Source: CAYUEN01 sp964443745 (GTDB lineage Bacteria; Campylobacterota; Campylobacteria; Campylobacterales; QNZT01). From it: 53,161 nucleotides of DNA. The translations under genes were made by a program, and so were the position numbers. The stretch covers positions 1-53,161 of the forward strand of contig CAYUEN010000010.1 of assembly GCA_964443745.1 (NCBI GenBank). The letters are read 5' to 3'. Under the pieces are notes generated by a model, which saw only the letters and a list, made by a program, of their open reading frames with translations, did not search any database and had not been told where the DNA came from. This document shows, piece by piece, positions 8,632-16,259 of the stretch (position 1 is the stretch's first letter; each line of letters begins with the position of its first letter).

Positions 8632-9285
8632 CTACTCCTGCACTTTGGGTTTGATCGTGGTCAGGCCGAGTATCTGCCAAAACTGCATCCCCCCACGGTA
8701 ATAGAGGATCTTCTCTTTTGGATACCCCAGTCTGATCAGATTTTTCATCTCTTCGACTCCCTGCTGACACCACGGGCCGTTGTCGAAAATCAGGAGTGTC
8801 TGGGCATCGCTGAAATCCCATACCCCCTCCTCTTTTTCCGCCCCGAAAACCGAAAATATCTTTTCGATATAAAGATCGTCACTCTCTCCGTAGAGGATGG
8901 AAAACGGTACATTGAGTGCACCCGGTATCGTACCGTTTCGATACCATTTGGGCATTCTCGCATCGATCAGAACCCCCTCGTTTTCACTCACTTCGTTTTT
9001 GATGAAATGGATGACATCCAGCTCCGTCACCGTCTTGATCCCCTCAATCGGTTCGAAAGGCTGGATAAAGAAAGGAGGTGTCGGTCTGGAAGTTTTGGTG
9101 TAACTGTTTTTCAATTTGTGATCGGTATCCTGGATTCTTTGGATCCGAATGTTTTCTCCGTTGACATCCACATCCACGTACGGCAATCCCTCGGTAATAT
9201 TCACCTGCAGTGCATAAGAGCTCGTGAGATTGCTGAGCAAGCCAAGCATCACTCCCGATATCAACGCGGTAGTTTTCGATTTCAT
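8632..9285 (-). CDS. exported rhodanese-like protein lacking the catalytic-position Cys (paralogue 2)
   Basis: 217 residues from the ATG at 9285, which has AGGGAG nine bases upstream; a longer frame reaches 9333 but has no better start. It has a signal peptide (about 1-26), the same lead-in as its paralogue (R-I-Q-D-T-D-H, Y-T-K-T-S-R-P) and a rhodanese fold with V-L-I-D-A-R. In the active-site loop the sequence is F-D-N-G-P-W-C, so the catalytic-position cysteine is aspartate (D168), while the second cysteine (C173) is kept. A classical sulfurtransferase activity is therefore doubtful. It is the first gene of the rhodanese-PilJ-rhodanese cassette and is divergent from the bactofilin gene. 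Confidence 0.82.
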   Translation of the reverse strand: MKSKTTALISGVMLGLLSNLTSSYALQVNITEGLPYVDVDVNGENIRIQRIQDTDHKLKNSYTKTSRPTPPFFIQPFEPIEGIKTVTELDVIHFIKNEVSENEGVLIDARMPKWYRNGTIPGALNVPFSILYGESDDLYIEKIFSVFGAEKEEGVWDFSDAQTLLIFDNGPWCQQGVEEMKNLIRLGYPKEKILYYRGGMQFWQILGLTTIKPKVQE

Positions 9286-9333
9286 CGATCCGTTCTCCCT
9301 GGAAAAGAAAGATAGTGTATTTTTCACTTGCAT

Positions 9334-9479
9334 CTATTATCGACAAATTTAGAAAAAATATAAAAGATATTTGCGGTGTTTTCAGAAAACCGCGAAAGGG
9401 TATCCGATGTGTAAACGGTTCAACAATTTCCATTCTTGCCGATTTTGTGGGTAGATTCACTCAAGAGCAAGGAACCTAG
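9334..9479. other. AT-rich intergenic region between divergent rhodanese and bactofilin genes
   Basis: The region probably holds the promoters of both directions. It contains an imperfect inverted repeat GCGGT ... AACCGC (about 9373-9394). I could not fix -35/-10 pairs with confidence. Confidence 0.4.
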
Positions 9480-10235
9480 ATGGCACTTTTCGAGAAGAAA
9501 CAGGGTAAGAAGCGATATTTCAGTGCTGCATCCATTGTAACCGAAGGAACGACAAATATTGGTAAAATAATCGGAAACGACTCCATCCATATAGATGGGC
9601 ATGTCATAGGAGATGTCAAAGTCAACAACGTCGTCATCATCGGTAGAAACGGCGTCGTCGATGGCAATATAAAAGCGAGGCAGATCATCTCCAGCGGCAC
9701 GACGCAGGGGGATATTCTGTGTGATTCGCTGGAATTACTGGAAACTTCGAAATCGAAAGGAGACATCAAAGCGAACAAAGCGCTGATCAAGGGCAAGAGT
9801 CACGGCAATATCGTCTGCAGCGGGCTTTTTATCTCCCAACACGGGAGGGTAGAATCGACCATCCAGGCAAAAAACGTCCATGTCGCCGGCTCGATCGTCG
9901 GAATGATCGCCTGTAAAATGCTGAAAATCTTCCCTTCCAGCTCCATCAAAGGCAAAATGTTCGCGGACAGAATCATCAATCAGGGTGGACATATCGAAGG
10001 ATTCATCGGAAAGTATTCCGAACTTCTGGTCGACAATCCTCAACTCGGCGGTTACGCCTCGATCTTCAATGCGCAAAAAGAGATTCCACTTCTGCAAAAA
10101 TCGGATATCTACGTAGACGTGGAAGAGGAGATCCAAAATGGAAAAGACTCCCCCTCCTCTATGGAAGACGAAGAGTTTTACATAGATGCCGAAATAGAAA
10201 ACATCGACGAATCAAAACTCTTTCCGGTAGAGTGA
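9480..10235 (+). CDS. bactofilin-family polymer-forming protein
   Basis: 251 residues. Residues about 20-190 are a run of short beta repeats rich in G, I and V (IDGHVIGDVKVNN and GRNGVVDGNIKA are typical turns), the beta-helix of bactofilins. An acidic tail of about 55 residues follows. Bactofilins self-assemble without nucleotides into filaments at the membrane and position cell-wall enzymes; CcmA of Helicobacter pylori does this together with M23 endopeptidases for helical shape. This copy is longer than CcmA (about 136 residues) and has extra repeats plus the acidic tail, so I do not assign the symbol. The ATG follows AAGGAA. Confidence 0.85.
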   Translation: MALFEKKQGKKRYFSAASIVTEGTTNIGKIIGNDSIHIDGHVIGDVKVNNVVIIGRNGVVDGNIKARQIISSGTTQGDILCDSLELLETSKSKGDIKANKALIKGKSHGNIVCSGLFISQHGRVESTIQAKNVHVAGSIVGMIACKMLKIFPSSSIKGKMFADRIINQGGHIEGFIGKYSELLVDNPQLGGYASIFNAQKEIPLLQKSDIYVDVEEEIQNGKDSPSSMEDEEFYIDAEIENIDESKLFPVE

Positions 10236-10253
10236 AAGACCGCTCTTTCACTC
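10230..10253. terminator. perfect 10-bp hairpin overlapping two convergent stop codons
   Basis: GAGTGAAAGA (10230-10239), loop CCGC, TCTTTCACTC (10244-10253). The stem contains the bactofilin stop (10233-10235) and the stop of the minus-strand small gene (10248-10250). There is no T-run, so termination efficiency is uncertain, but the perfect palindrome at a convergent junction suggests a bidirectional terminator. Confidence 0.6.
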
Positions 10254-10520
10254 GTCGCTGTAGACGTCGTCCATATTGAAATCATAATCGGGTTCTATCT
10301 TCGGAATATTCGAAAGAGACTTCTCATCGACTTCTACCGCGGAAAAGTTATAATCCTCCGCATTGTAAAATTCCTGCTCTTTCGCATATTTCTGCTCCAG
10401 CTCCAACTGCTCTTTGACATGCTGCTGGGTGATCGCACTCTTATCCGCTTTTTGATTTTCCGCTTGAAGAGCAAGACCACAACTCCCTATCAACAACAAC
10501 GCCACAAAAAGATTTTTCAT
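10248..10520 (-). CDS. small exported acidic protein, unknown function
   Basis: 90 residues: a clear signal peptide (about 1-20, ending A-L-Q-A-E) and then a short, strongly acidic, Tyr-rich mature part of about 70 residues without cysteine or a known motif. It is single-gene, convergent with the bactofilin and divergent from the EamA transporter. Its own promoter is supported by an extended -10 (TGCTATACT) at 10567-10559. The family is not recognised. Confidence 0.65.
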   Translation of the reverse strand: MKNLFVALLLIGSCGLALQAENQKADKSAITQQHVKEQLELEQKYAKEQEFYNAEDYNFSAVEVDEKSLSNIPKIEPDYDFNMDDVYSDE

Positions 10521-10558
10521 AATTTATCCTCAAGATTATATTCATTATCGGTTATGGA

Positions 10559-10567
10559 AGTATAGCA
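10559..10567 (-). promoter_or_regulatory. extended -10 promoter of the small exported protein gene
   Basis: Reading the minus strand, T-G-C precedes TATACT (10564-10559), about 40 bases upstream of the ATG. The -35 region is weak (TTGATC lies at a 20-base spacing). Confidence 0.45.
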
Positions 10568-10734
10568 TAAATCGGTAAACCACTGATCAATTATGATACT
10601 TTTCAGGGTATTCAAAGCCCATATTACCGGTCTTTCGCCCCCTTTTGTACGCGGTTTGTTCCAAGTTCTTGCCTGCAACATTCGCTTGTAAATCGCTTTT
10701 GGGCATAATAGCGCCTCTTGGACAAAGGAGCATA

Positions 10735-11616
10735 ATGGTCAAAGGTATCGACAGAGGCGTTTTTTTTATCCTCTCCAGTTCGCTGCTTTCGGCACTCTCG
10801 GGGGCGTTCGCCAAAATACTGGGCCCGGAGATGAGCGCGTTGGAAATCGTCTTTTTCAGAAATCTCCTCGGACTTCTCTTTATCGCCATCACCCTCAAAC
10901 ACACCCCCGCGACACTCCCGGGCGGCAAACCATATCTGCTACTCTGGCGCGGGCTTTTCGGATTCGGCGCACTCTTTCTCTACTTCTACACCATCACCGC
11001 GATACCGCTCGGTGAAGCGATGACGCTCAACAAAACTTCCCCGCTTTTCGTAACGATACTCGCCTTCTTTCTCCTTCATGAGCGGTTGGGCATACGGGCG
11101 CTTTTCGCATTGGCGGCGGGTTTTTTCGGAGTCGTTTTGATCACCAAACCTTTCGGTATGAGTGTCGGCATCGCCCATCTGCTCGGATTGACGGGAGGAT
11201 TTCTGGCCGCCTCCGCCTACACCACGATCCGAAAGATCCGGGATATCTACGATGCGAGGATAATCGTCCTCTCCTTTATGGGAATGGGGGTGGCGTTGCC
11301 GCTGTTTCTTTTCGCGGGCGCTTACTTCTTTCCGCCGAAAAGTCCTTCGATCTTCTGGGTCGAATTCGTCGTACCTTCGGGTGCGAAGGTGTGGTTTATG
11401 ATCGTTTTGATGGGGATTTCGGCTACGCTTTCACAATGGCTGCTGACCAAAGCCTATAGCGCGAGCCGAGCCGGAATCATCGGAATCGCCAGCTACGTCA
11501 ACATCCCCTTCGCGATCTTCGTAGGCACGATGCTGGGAGACGACTGGCCCGACACGATGACGCTTGCGGGTATTGTGCTGATCGTTTTCTCGGGACTGCT
11601 GGTGCGCAAAGGTTAG
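10735..11616 (+). CDS. EamA/DMT-family transporter
   Basis: 293 residues, ten predicted membrane helices arranged as two five-helix EamA halves (about 1-140 and 150-293). Typical elements are visible, such as the N-terminal small-residue helix (SSLLSALSGAFAKIL), the R-N-L-L motif after helix 2 and G-E-A-M-T-L-N-K-T-S-P near helix 4. Family members move amino acids or other small metabolites; the substrate cannot be read from sequence. The start ATG has AAAGGAG four bases upstream; the frame is open further upstream but without a ribosome site. The 3' end overlaps the convergent rhomboid gene by four bases. Confidence 0.85.
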   Translation: MVKGIDRGVFFILSSSLLSALSGAFAKILGPEMSALEIVFFRNLLGLLFIAITLKHTPATLPGGKPYLLLWRGLFGFGALFLYFYTITAIPLGEAMTLNKTSPLFVTILAFFLLHERLGIRALFALAAGFFGVVLITKPFGMSVGIAHLLGLTGGFLAASAYTTIRKIRDIYDARIIVLSFMGMGVALPLFLFAGAYFFPPKSPSIFWVEFVVPSGAKVWFMIVLMGISATLSQWLLTKAYSASRAGIIGIASYVNIPFAIFVGTMLGDDWPDTMTLAGIVLIVFSGLLVRKG

Positions 11617-12134
11617 ATGACATAACCCGAGAGCCAGCCCAACGCGAAACCGATCAGATGGGCATACCAGGCGATCGGTATCCCCATCAGCAGCGGTACG
11701 AAGCTGATCACCACGATGGAGACGATCAAACCGCCCCTCAGATGGGGATCTTTCATCGCGAACCATCCAAACAGCACGCTTATCGCTCCCGAAGCTCCGA
11801 TGAGATTGTGATCGACGGCGAAAAGATCCATATAGAGAAAAGAGAGCAAAGATGTGACGACTCCCCCGACGAAATAGATCAGAAGATAACGCAGATGGGC
11901 GTTCAATTCCCGCTCCAGAAGCACACCGAATTGAAAAAGCACCGCCATATTCATCAACAGATGGCTCCATGAAGCATGCATGAACATCGTCGTCAGAGGC
12001 TGCCACCAAAAATGCCGCTCGAGAAAATAGAGATTCAAGCCGTATTTGAGATAGAGATCCGGATCGTTCGAAGCGACGAGAAAGGCGATCAGATTCAAGG
12101 CGATCAGAATCGGCGTGATGATCACGCGGTTCAC
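11613..12134 (-). CDS. rhomboid-family intramembrane serine protease
   Basis: 173 residues, six membrane helices, the minimal rhomboid core. The signature residues are present: H-A-S-W-S-H-L-L-M-N-M (H53, H58, N62) in helix 2, the catalytic serine in G-A-S-G-A (S115) and the catalytic histidine in A-H-L-I-G-F (H159). Rhomboids cleave membrane proteins inside the bilayer. It is the last gene of a tightly coupled group with YbeY, the antiporter and a small unknown; its start overlaps the preceding stop by four bases. The substrate is unknown. Confidence 0.88.
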   Translation of the reverse strand: MNRVIITPILIALNLIAFLVASNDPDLYLKYGLNLYFLERHFWWQPLTTMFMHASWSHLLMNMAVLFQFGVLLERELNAHLRYLLIYFVGGVVTSLLSFLYMDLFAVDHNLIGASGAISVLFGWFAMKDPHLRGGLIVSIVVISFVPLLMGIPIAWYAHLIGFALGWLSGYVI

Positions 12135-12361
12135 AGCCGAAACTCCGCTTCCGCCTTTTTCGCCTCTTCCACGCCTCTTAGCGTCAGCGTCTCCCCCTCC
12201 AAAAGCCCCGCTTTTCTGAGATTTTTAAGCCGTCTTTTCCCCTCCTTCAACGAAAAGAGGCGGGTCGCTTCGAGTTTGTGAACCACTTCGATGCACCTCT
12301 CGTCCGGCTCTTTCTTGAAAATCCCCAGAAGCAACACGCGATCTTCGATCTCTTCCATCAT
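12131..12361 (-). CDS. small cytoplasmic protein of unknown function
   Basis: 76 residues, charged and mostly helical, with a pattern (K-R-R-L-K-N-L-R-K-A-G-L-L-E-G ... L-T-L-R-G) that resembles a winged-helix fragment. Confidence that it is a real gene comes from four-base overlaps at both ends (ATGA with the antiporter and with the rhomboid). No family is recognised. Confidence 0.65.
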   Translation of the reverse strand: MMEEIEDRVLLLGIFKKEPDERCIEVVHKLEATRLFSLKEGKRRLKNLRKAGLLEGETLTLRGVEEAKKAEAEFRL

Positions 12362-13293
12362 CCGAACGCCTTCAAACCATGTTCAAACACGAGCGCCATC
12401 ATGATCAGCAACACCAATCCCGCCGATTTGTTGTAGAGCCGGTTCGCACTCATGAAAACGAGCATCACGGTCACAACAAGAGCGGAGAGAATATCGAAAG
12501 CGTTGGCGGTATAATCGACATGCAACGGCCGCACCATCGCCGAAGCGCCCAAAACGATCGTGAAGTTGGCGACATTGCTGCCGATGATATTACCGATGAT
12601 CATATCGGCGTTTCCCTTTCTAGCCGCGGAAATGGAGACCATCAGTTCGGGAAGACTGGTTCCCAGCGCGACCAGAAGCAGACCGATCACCCACTCGCTC
12701 ACTCCGAAATTGCGTGCGATCGTCGAAGCACTCTCGACCGTATAGTGGGCTCCTACGATAAGAAGTACGAAACCGCCCACAAGCAGCGGTATCGTCTTTT
12801 TCCAGTCGAAAGCCTGCAGCAGAAGCGTTTCGTCGATCTCTTCGTCCACCGATTTGTCGTAGCGTACCAGAAAAAGGACGTATGCCGCCATCATGATCGT
12901 AAACAGAAAACCTTCGAAGCGATCCATTTCCCCATCGAAACCGATCACCAAAAAAGTGAGAATCGGAAAGAGCGCCCAAGCGCTGTCTTTCGCGAAGATA
13001 TCGCGCTTTGGCATGATCGATTTTGCGATCAGAAAGACAAGCCCCAAAACGAGAGCGATATTGTAGATCGTGCTGCCGATCACGTTGGAGACGGCAAGAT
13101 CGCTCTTATGCTGGAAACTCGCGGCCATCGATGCCCCCATCTCCGGCAGACTCGTCCCCAGTGCCACCAGCGTCGCTCCGATAATGAAATGCGAAATCCG
13201 ATAGTGCAACGCGATGCGTTCGGCCTCTTCGATCACGAAATCGGCCCCTTTGGTGAGTGCGAGCATCGAGATCACGAAGATCAGATACTCCAC
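12358..13293 (-). CDS. calcium/sodium antiporter family (CaCA, YrbG-like)
   Basis: 311 residues with about ten membrane helices. The two inverted alpha repeats that form the ion site are visible: G-A-T-L-V-A-L-G-T-S-L-P-E (about residues 39-51) and L-L-V-A-L-G-T-S-L-P-E (about 208-218), each followed by N-V-I-G-S or N-I-I-G-S. Family members exchange Ca2+ (or K+) for Na+ or H+ across the inner membrane. The start is GTG, directly abutting the YbeY stop, with AAGGAG seven bases upstream. The two genes and the two downstream ones probably form one transcript. Confidence 0.88.
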   Translation of the reverse strand: MEYLIFVISMLALTKGADFVIEEAERIALHYRISHFIIGATLVALGTSLPEMGASMAASFQHKSDLAVSNVIGSTIYNIALVLGLVFLIAKSIMPKRDIFAKDSAWALFPILTFLVIGFDGEMDRFEGFLFTIMMAAYVLFLVRYDKSVDEEIDETLLLQAFDWKKTIPLLVGGFVLLIVGAHYTVESASTIARNFGVSEWVIGLLLVALGTSLPELMVSISAARKGNADMIIGNIIGSNVANFTIVLGASAMVRPLHVDYTANAFDILSALVVTVMLVFMSANRLYNKSAGLVLLIMMALVFEHGLKAFG

Positions 13294-13710
13294 CTACGCA
13301 CTCCTTTGAATCAGACTGTTCGGCAGATTGTGATGGACGATCAGCTCCGTCTCGCGTGCGCGCATCTCCCCTTCGTCACGTTCATGGTCGTATCCCAGCA
13401 GATGCAGCATCCCATGAATGAAAAGCAGTGCGATCTCCTCTTCGATCTTATGTCCCAGCTCTTTCGCCTTGGCTCTGGCGTGATCGATACTGATGATCAC
13501 CGTTCCCAGAGGAGAATGGGGCATCTGCTCCAGCGGAAAACTGAGCACGTCGGTCGGCTCCGCGATACCGCGAAACGCTTCGTTGATGTCGGCGATCTCT
13601 TCGTCACTCGTGAAAATCACCTCCACGTCCCGATCACTCAACTCCGAAACGATCGGCTCCAGTGCGACGATATCGTATTCGAAATCGGTTCTGTTGTCAA
13701 AATAGATCAT
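13294..13710 (-). CDS. ybeY: endoribonuclease / 16S rRNA maturation factor YbeY
   Basis: 138 residues. The zinc-binding signature H-G-M-L-H-L-L-G-Y-D-H (HxxxHxxxxxH) lies near residues 103-113, and the upstream conserved T-D-V-L-S-F-P is present. YbeY acts in 16S rRNA 3' processing and ribosome quality control. The ATG at 13710 has AAGGA six bases upstream; the reading frame continues upstream but those residues are not YbeY-like. A good sigma-70 promoter precedes it. Confidence 0.92.
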   Translation of the reverse strand: MIYFDNRTDFEYDIVALEPIVSELSDRDVEVIFTSDEEIADINEAFRGIAEPTDVLSFPLEQMPHSPLGTVIISIDHARAKAKELGHKIEEEIALLFIHGMLHLLGYDHERDEGEMRARETELIVHHNLPNSLIQRSA

Positions 13711-13729
13711 AGCGCATCCTTCTTTCTCC

Positions 13730-13758
13730 ATTGTACTAAATATGGTATAATATTGCAA
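13730..13758 (-). promoter_or_regulatory. sigma-70 promoter of ybeY operon
   Basis: On the minus strand TTGCAA (13758-13753), 17-base spacer, TACAAT (13735-13730), about 20 bases before the ybeY ATG. It overlaps the divergent promoter of the next gene. Confidence 0.6.
13743..13751 (+). promoter_or_regulatory. extended -10 promoter of the nuclease-like/flgS operon
   Basis: TGG plus TATAAT (13746-13751) gives an extended -10; the -35 region is poor. It sits inside the spacer of the opposing ybeY promoter, so the two RNA polymerases would compete. Confidence 0.5.
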
Positions 13759-13780
13759 TAGATTCAAAGGACTAAGTTTA

Positions 13781-14665
13781 TTGAGAGAGTTCCACAAAGC
13801 GTTCCCCTATCTCGATATCGCCGACCTCATCAGTTGGTATTCCGTTTTCGAAGGTTATCCCAATCTGCAAGATCTTCATGGACAAAATGATTTGCTTCAA
13901 AATATTGAATCTTATATTTTGGAAAAGTATGAAACGCTAAAAGAGAATTTCCATTTTAGCGACGATCCGGCCACCCAGAGAGATATCGAAAAACTTCTTA
14001 GACGTGTAGCGCTGGGTAACCGAAAAAGCTATTCCGTTCTCAAAAACGACATCTCTCAGATCAAAAGCCGGGATATCTACACCCTACTTTTCAAACGCGA
14101 AATCATAGAAAAGGAGTACTCCAGAGAGACGCCGATCGAGCGTCGAAAAGGCCAACCTGTCAAAAAGGAGCTGCGCGGATATGTCATCGAAGACAAAATC
14201 CGTTTTACAAAGGGTTTCTACCGTTTCTGGTTTACCTTTATCGCCCCCTATGCCACACTTTTGGAACGAAACGAAATCGAAGAAGTGATGAAGAAAATCG
14301 TACAGGAACTCGATCGTTATACGAGTTTGACGTTCGAATATCTCTCCAACGAACTGATTCATCACCACAGTCCCAAAGAGGCGATCGTCGAAAGCGGCAG
14401 CTACTGGGATCGCCAGATCGAACTCGATCTACTGGCCAAAACGGATCGCGGCGCAATGATCGCGGGAGAGTGCAAATGGAAAAATCAGAAAATCTGCAAA
14501 AATACGCTCAACAAACTTCAGAAAAAATGCGATACACTCCCTTTCGAAGTCGATAGCTACCTGCTCTTTTCCCGAAGCGGATTCAGCAACGAACTCAAAA
14601 AAAGCAAAGACCCCCGAATCCATCTTTACGATCTGAGCGATTTCGAAAGGTATTTCTGTGATTGA
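13781..14665 (+). CDS. DUF234-like protein with PD-(D/E)XK nuclease motif
   Basis: 294 residues, starting with TTG (AAAGG ten bases upstream). No P-loop is present. The C-terminal third has the nuclease-type pattern I-E-L-D-L-L ... G-E-C-K-W (about residues 213-231), and the middle part (RGYVIEDKIRFTKGFYRFWF) is like the winged-helix-to-DUF234 region found at the C-terminus of archaeal-type DEXX-box ATPases. Here only that C-terminal part exists, as a free-standing protein. Function is unknown; a nucleic-acid role is inferred from the motif. It overlaps flgS by eight bases, a link that need not be functional. Confidence 0.65.
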   Translation: MREFHKAFPYLDIADLISWYSVFEGYPNLQDLHGQNDLLQNIESYILEKYETLKENFHFSDDPATQRDIEKLLRRVALGNRKSYSVLKNDISQIKSRDIYTLLFKREIIEKEYSRETPIERRKGQPVKKELRGYVIEDKIRFTKGFYRFWFTFIAPYATLLERNEIEEVMKKIVQELDRYTSLTFEYLSNELIHHHSPKEAIVESGSYWDRQIELDLLAKTDRGAMIAGECKWKNQKICKNTLNKLQKKCDTLPFEVDSYLLFSRSGFSNELKKSKDPRIHLYDLSDFERYFCD

Positions 14666-15680
14666 TCCGAACCTGCTCAAAAACCTCGATACCGAAGACA
14701 AAAAGACCCTGATCGCGACGCTCGAGAGCCTGATCTCCCAGACATACGTCGTCGAACACGAATACAAATCCCTCAACGAATCCTACCGCAACCTGCAGCG
14801 AATCGTCGAACAGATCGTCGAATCCCTCCCCAACGCCGTATGGGTACTGGACGAGGGAGGACGCATTTTTCTGCAAAACAGCGAAGCCAAAAAAATCAGC
14901 GGCATCATCGAAAGAATCGATACCGAGATCGACGACAGGGAGATCGAATACGACCAGCGAATCTATCTGATCAAAACCGCCCACACCGGCTCGAAACGGA
15001 TCGTCAGCGCGACCGACATCACCGAACAAAAACGGGGAGAACGGCTCCAGGCGATGGGAACGGTCGCCGCCCATCTCGCTCATGAAATCCGCAATCCGAT
15101 CGGATCGATCTCGATCCTCTCCTCCACACTTCTAGGCAAGGTGAAAGCGCCCAACAAGCCGATCGTTCTGGAGATCAAAAAGGCGCTCTACCGCGTGGAG
15201 CGCATCATCAAATCCACCCTTCTTTTCACCAAAGGGGTCAAGGCGCACAAAAGCGAGATCTCCCTCGAAAAACTGCGAGAAGAGATTGAGGAGGCGTTCG
15301 AACACTACGCCACCACCAAAGAGATCGACTTGCAGTTGCGTTTTTCGGATGCGACGATCCAAGCGGATTTCGATCTGCTCGTCATCGTCCTGCAAAACTT
15401 CCTCTACAACGCGATCGACGCGATCGAAGAGGCGGAAGAGGAGGAGGGAACGATAAAGATAGAGGCGAAAACGACCGACAAATCCGCCGTATTGAAAATA
15501 GAAGACAGCGGCGTACCGATCGAAGACCCCAACATCCTCTACGAACCCTTCAAAACGACCAAAACCAAAGGACATGGCCTCGGCCTGGCTCTCTCCAAAG
15601 AGATAATCGACGCACACGGGGGCGAAATCTCTTTGTTGCGGGAGAGCAAAGGATTCATCATCCGATTGCCGCTGGCATAG
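14658..15680 (+). CDS. flgS: flagellar sensor histidine kinase FlgS
   Basis: 340 residues, no membrane segment. A helical lead (about 10-55), a small PAS-like domain (about 56-120; LPNAVWVLDEGGRI), a dimerisation/phosphoacceptor domain with H-L-A-H-E-I-R-N-P-I-G-S (H142 is the expected phosphorylated residue), and a HATPase_c domain with N-A-I-D-A-I-E, E-D-S-G and G-H-G-L-G-L-A. FlgS with response regulator FlgR activates sigma-54-dependent flagellar genes in Campylobacter and Helicobacter; the phosphoacceptor region closely matches that family as I recall it. No FlgR is in the window. The start is GTG at 14658 with AAAGG seven bases upstream. Confidence 0.85.
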   Translation: MIDPNLLKNLDTEDKKTLIATLESLISQTYVVEHEYKSLNESYRNLQRIVEQIVESLPNAVWVLDEGGRIFLQNSEAKKISGIIERIDTEIDDREIEYDQRIYLIKTAHTGSKRIVSATDITEQKRGERLQAMGTVAAHLAHEIRNPIGSISILSSTLLGKVKAPNKPIVLEIKKALYRVERIIKSTLLFTKGVKAHKSEISLEKLREEIEEAFEHYATTKEIDLQLRFSDATIQADFDLLVIVLQNFLYNAIDAIEEAEEEEGTIKIEAKTTDKSAVLKIEDSGVPIEDPNILYEPFKTTKTKGHGLGLALSKEIIDAHGGEISLLRESKGFIIRLPLA

Positions 15681-15983
15681 AGACCGAAAGTTACGATTGT
15701 AAACACCCAAACCACGCACAAATATGGATATCGAAATAAACGAACCTTCCCAACGCCATATCATACTCGATCCTTACTTCATCGCCACATGAAATGAACA
15801 CTCCTTTTTGTCCACTAAATTCAGATAGTTTCACAATATACGACAGACTTATGTAAAAGGAAACCTGGCGAAGATTCGATCCCATACGATTGGGATGCAA
15901 AAAGGGTGTTTTCCTTTTTGCACCGTTATAAACAAAAATCAAAAATCACCGATAGTTCTTTCAGTTCTATACAAGGGTGAGCT
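15681..15983. other. 303-base gap with two hairpins
   Basis: Contains ATCCCA/TGGGAT (about 15879-15896) directly followed by a perfect 10-bp stem, TGCAAAAAGG (15896-15905) and CCTTTTTGCA (15913-15922). This may be the flgS terminator or a structured leader of the next gene. A minus-strand frame of 83 codons (15942-15691) crosses it, but I find no ribosome site or recognisable product for it. Confidence 0.45.
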
Positions 15984-16259
15984 ATGGCAAAAAAATACCG
16001 TATCGAAAGACGCAGACACTCTCTGATCAAACCGATCGTCTATCTCGTATTGCAATTGCTGGCGCTTTGGGAGCTTTTCTGGGTGTTGACGGGAAGCGCG
16101 AATTTTCTGACGTGGGACTATCTCGAGATCGCGGTTTTGACCCTTTTTATCCTCTATCTGGCAAAACGAACCTACTGGGTTCTAGGTAGGATGAAACACG
16201 CCAAATCCCCCTGGTTCGACCAAATGGAGATGGAGCGTTTCAAACGTGCTAATCCCTGA
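15984..16259 (+). CDS. small two-TM membrane protein, unknown function
   Basis: 91 residues. A basic N-terminus (KKYRIERRRH) is followed by two hydrophobic segments (about 17-37 and 45-61) and a charged cytoplasmic tail. The ATG follows AAGGGTGAG. No family is recognised. The 3' end overlaps the convergent lipoprotein gene by 11 bases. Confidence 0.65.
   Translation: MAKKYRIERRRHSLIKPIVYLVLQLLALWELFWVLTGSANFLTWDYLEIAVLTLFILYLAKRTYWVLGRMKHAKSPWFDQMEMERFKRANP

Noticed and set aside
12379..13761. Plus-strand open frame of about 460 codons
   Set aside because: It is antisense to the antiporter and YbeY genes, rich in His, Gln and Arg, and matches no known fold. The minus-strand genes have clear motifs.
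15691..15942. Minus-strand frame of 83 codons
   Set aside because: No Shine-Dalgarno sequence, no recognisable domain, and it crosses two hairpins. It is noted within the gap entry rather than called a gene.
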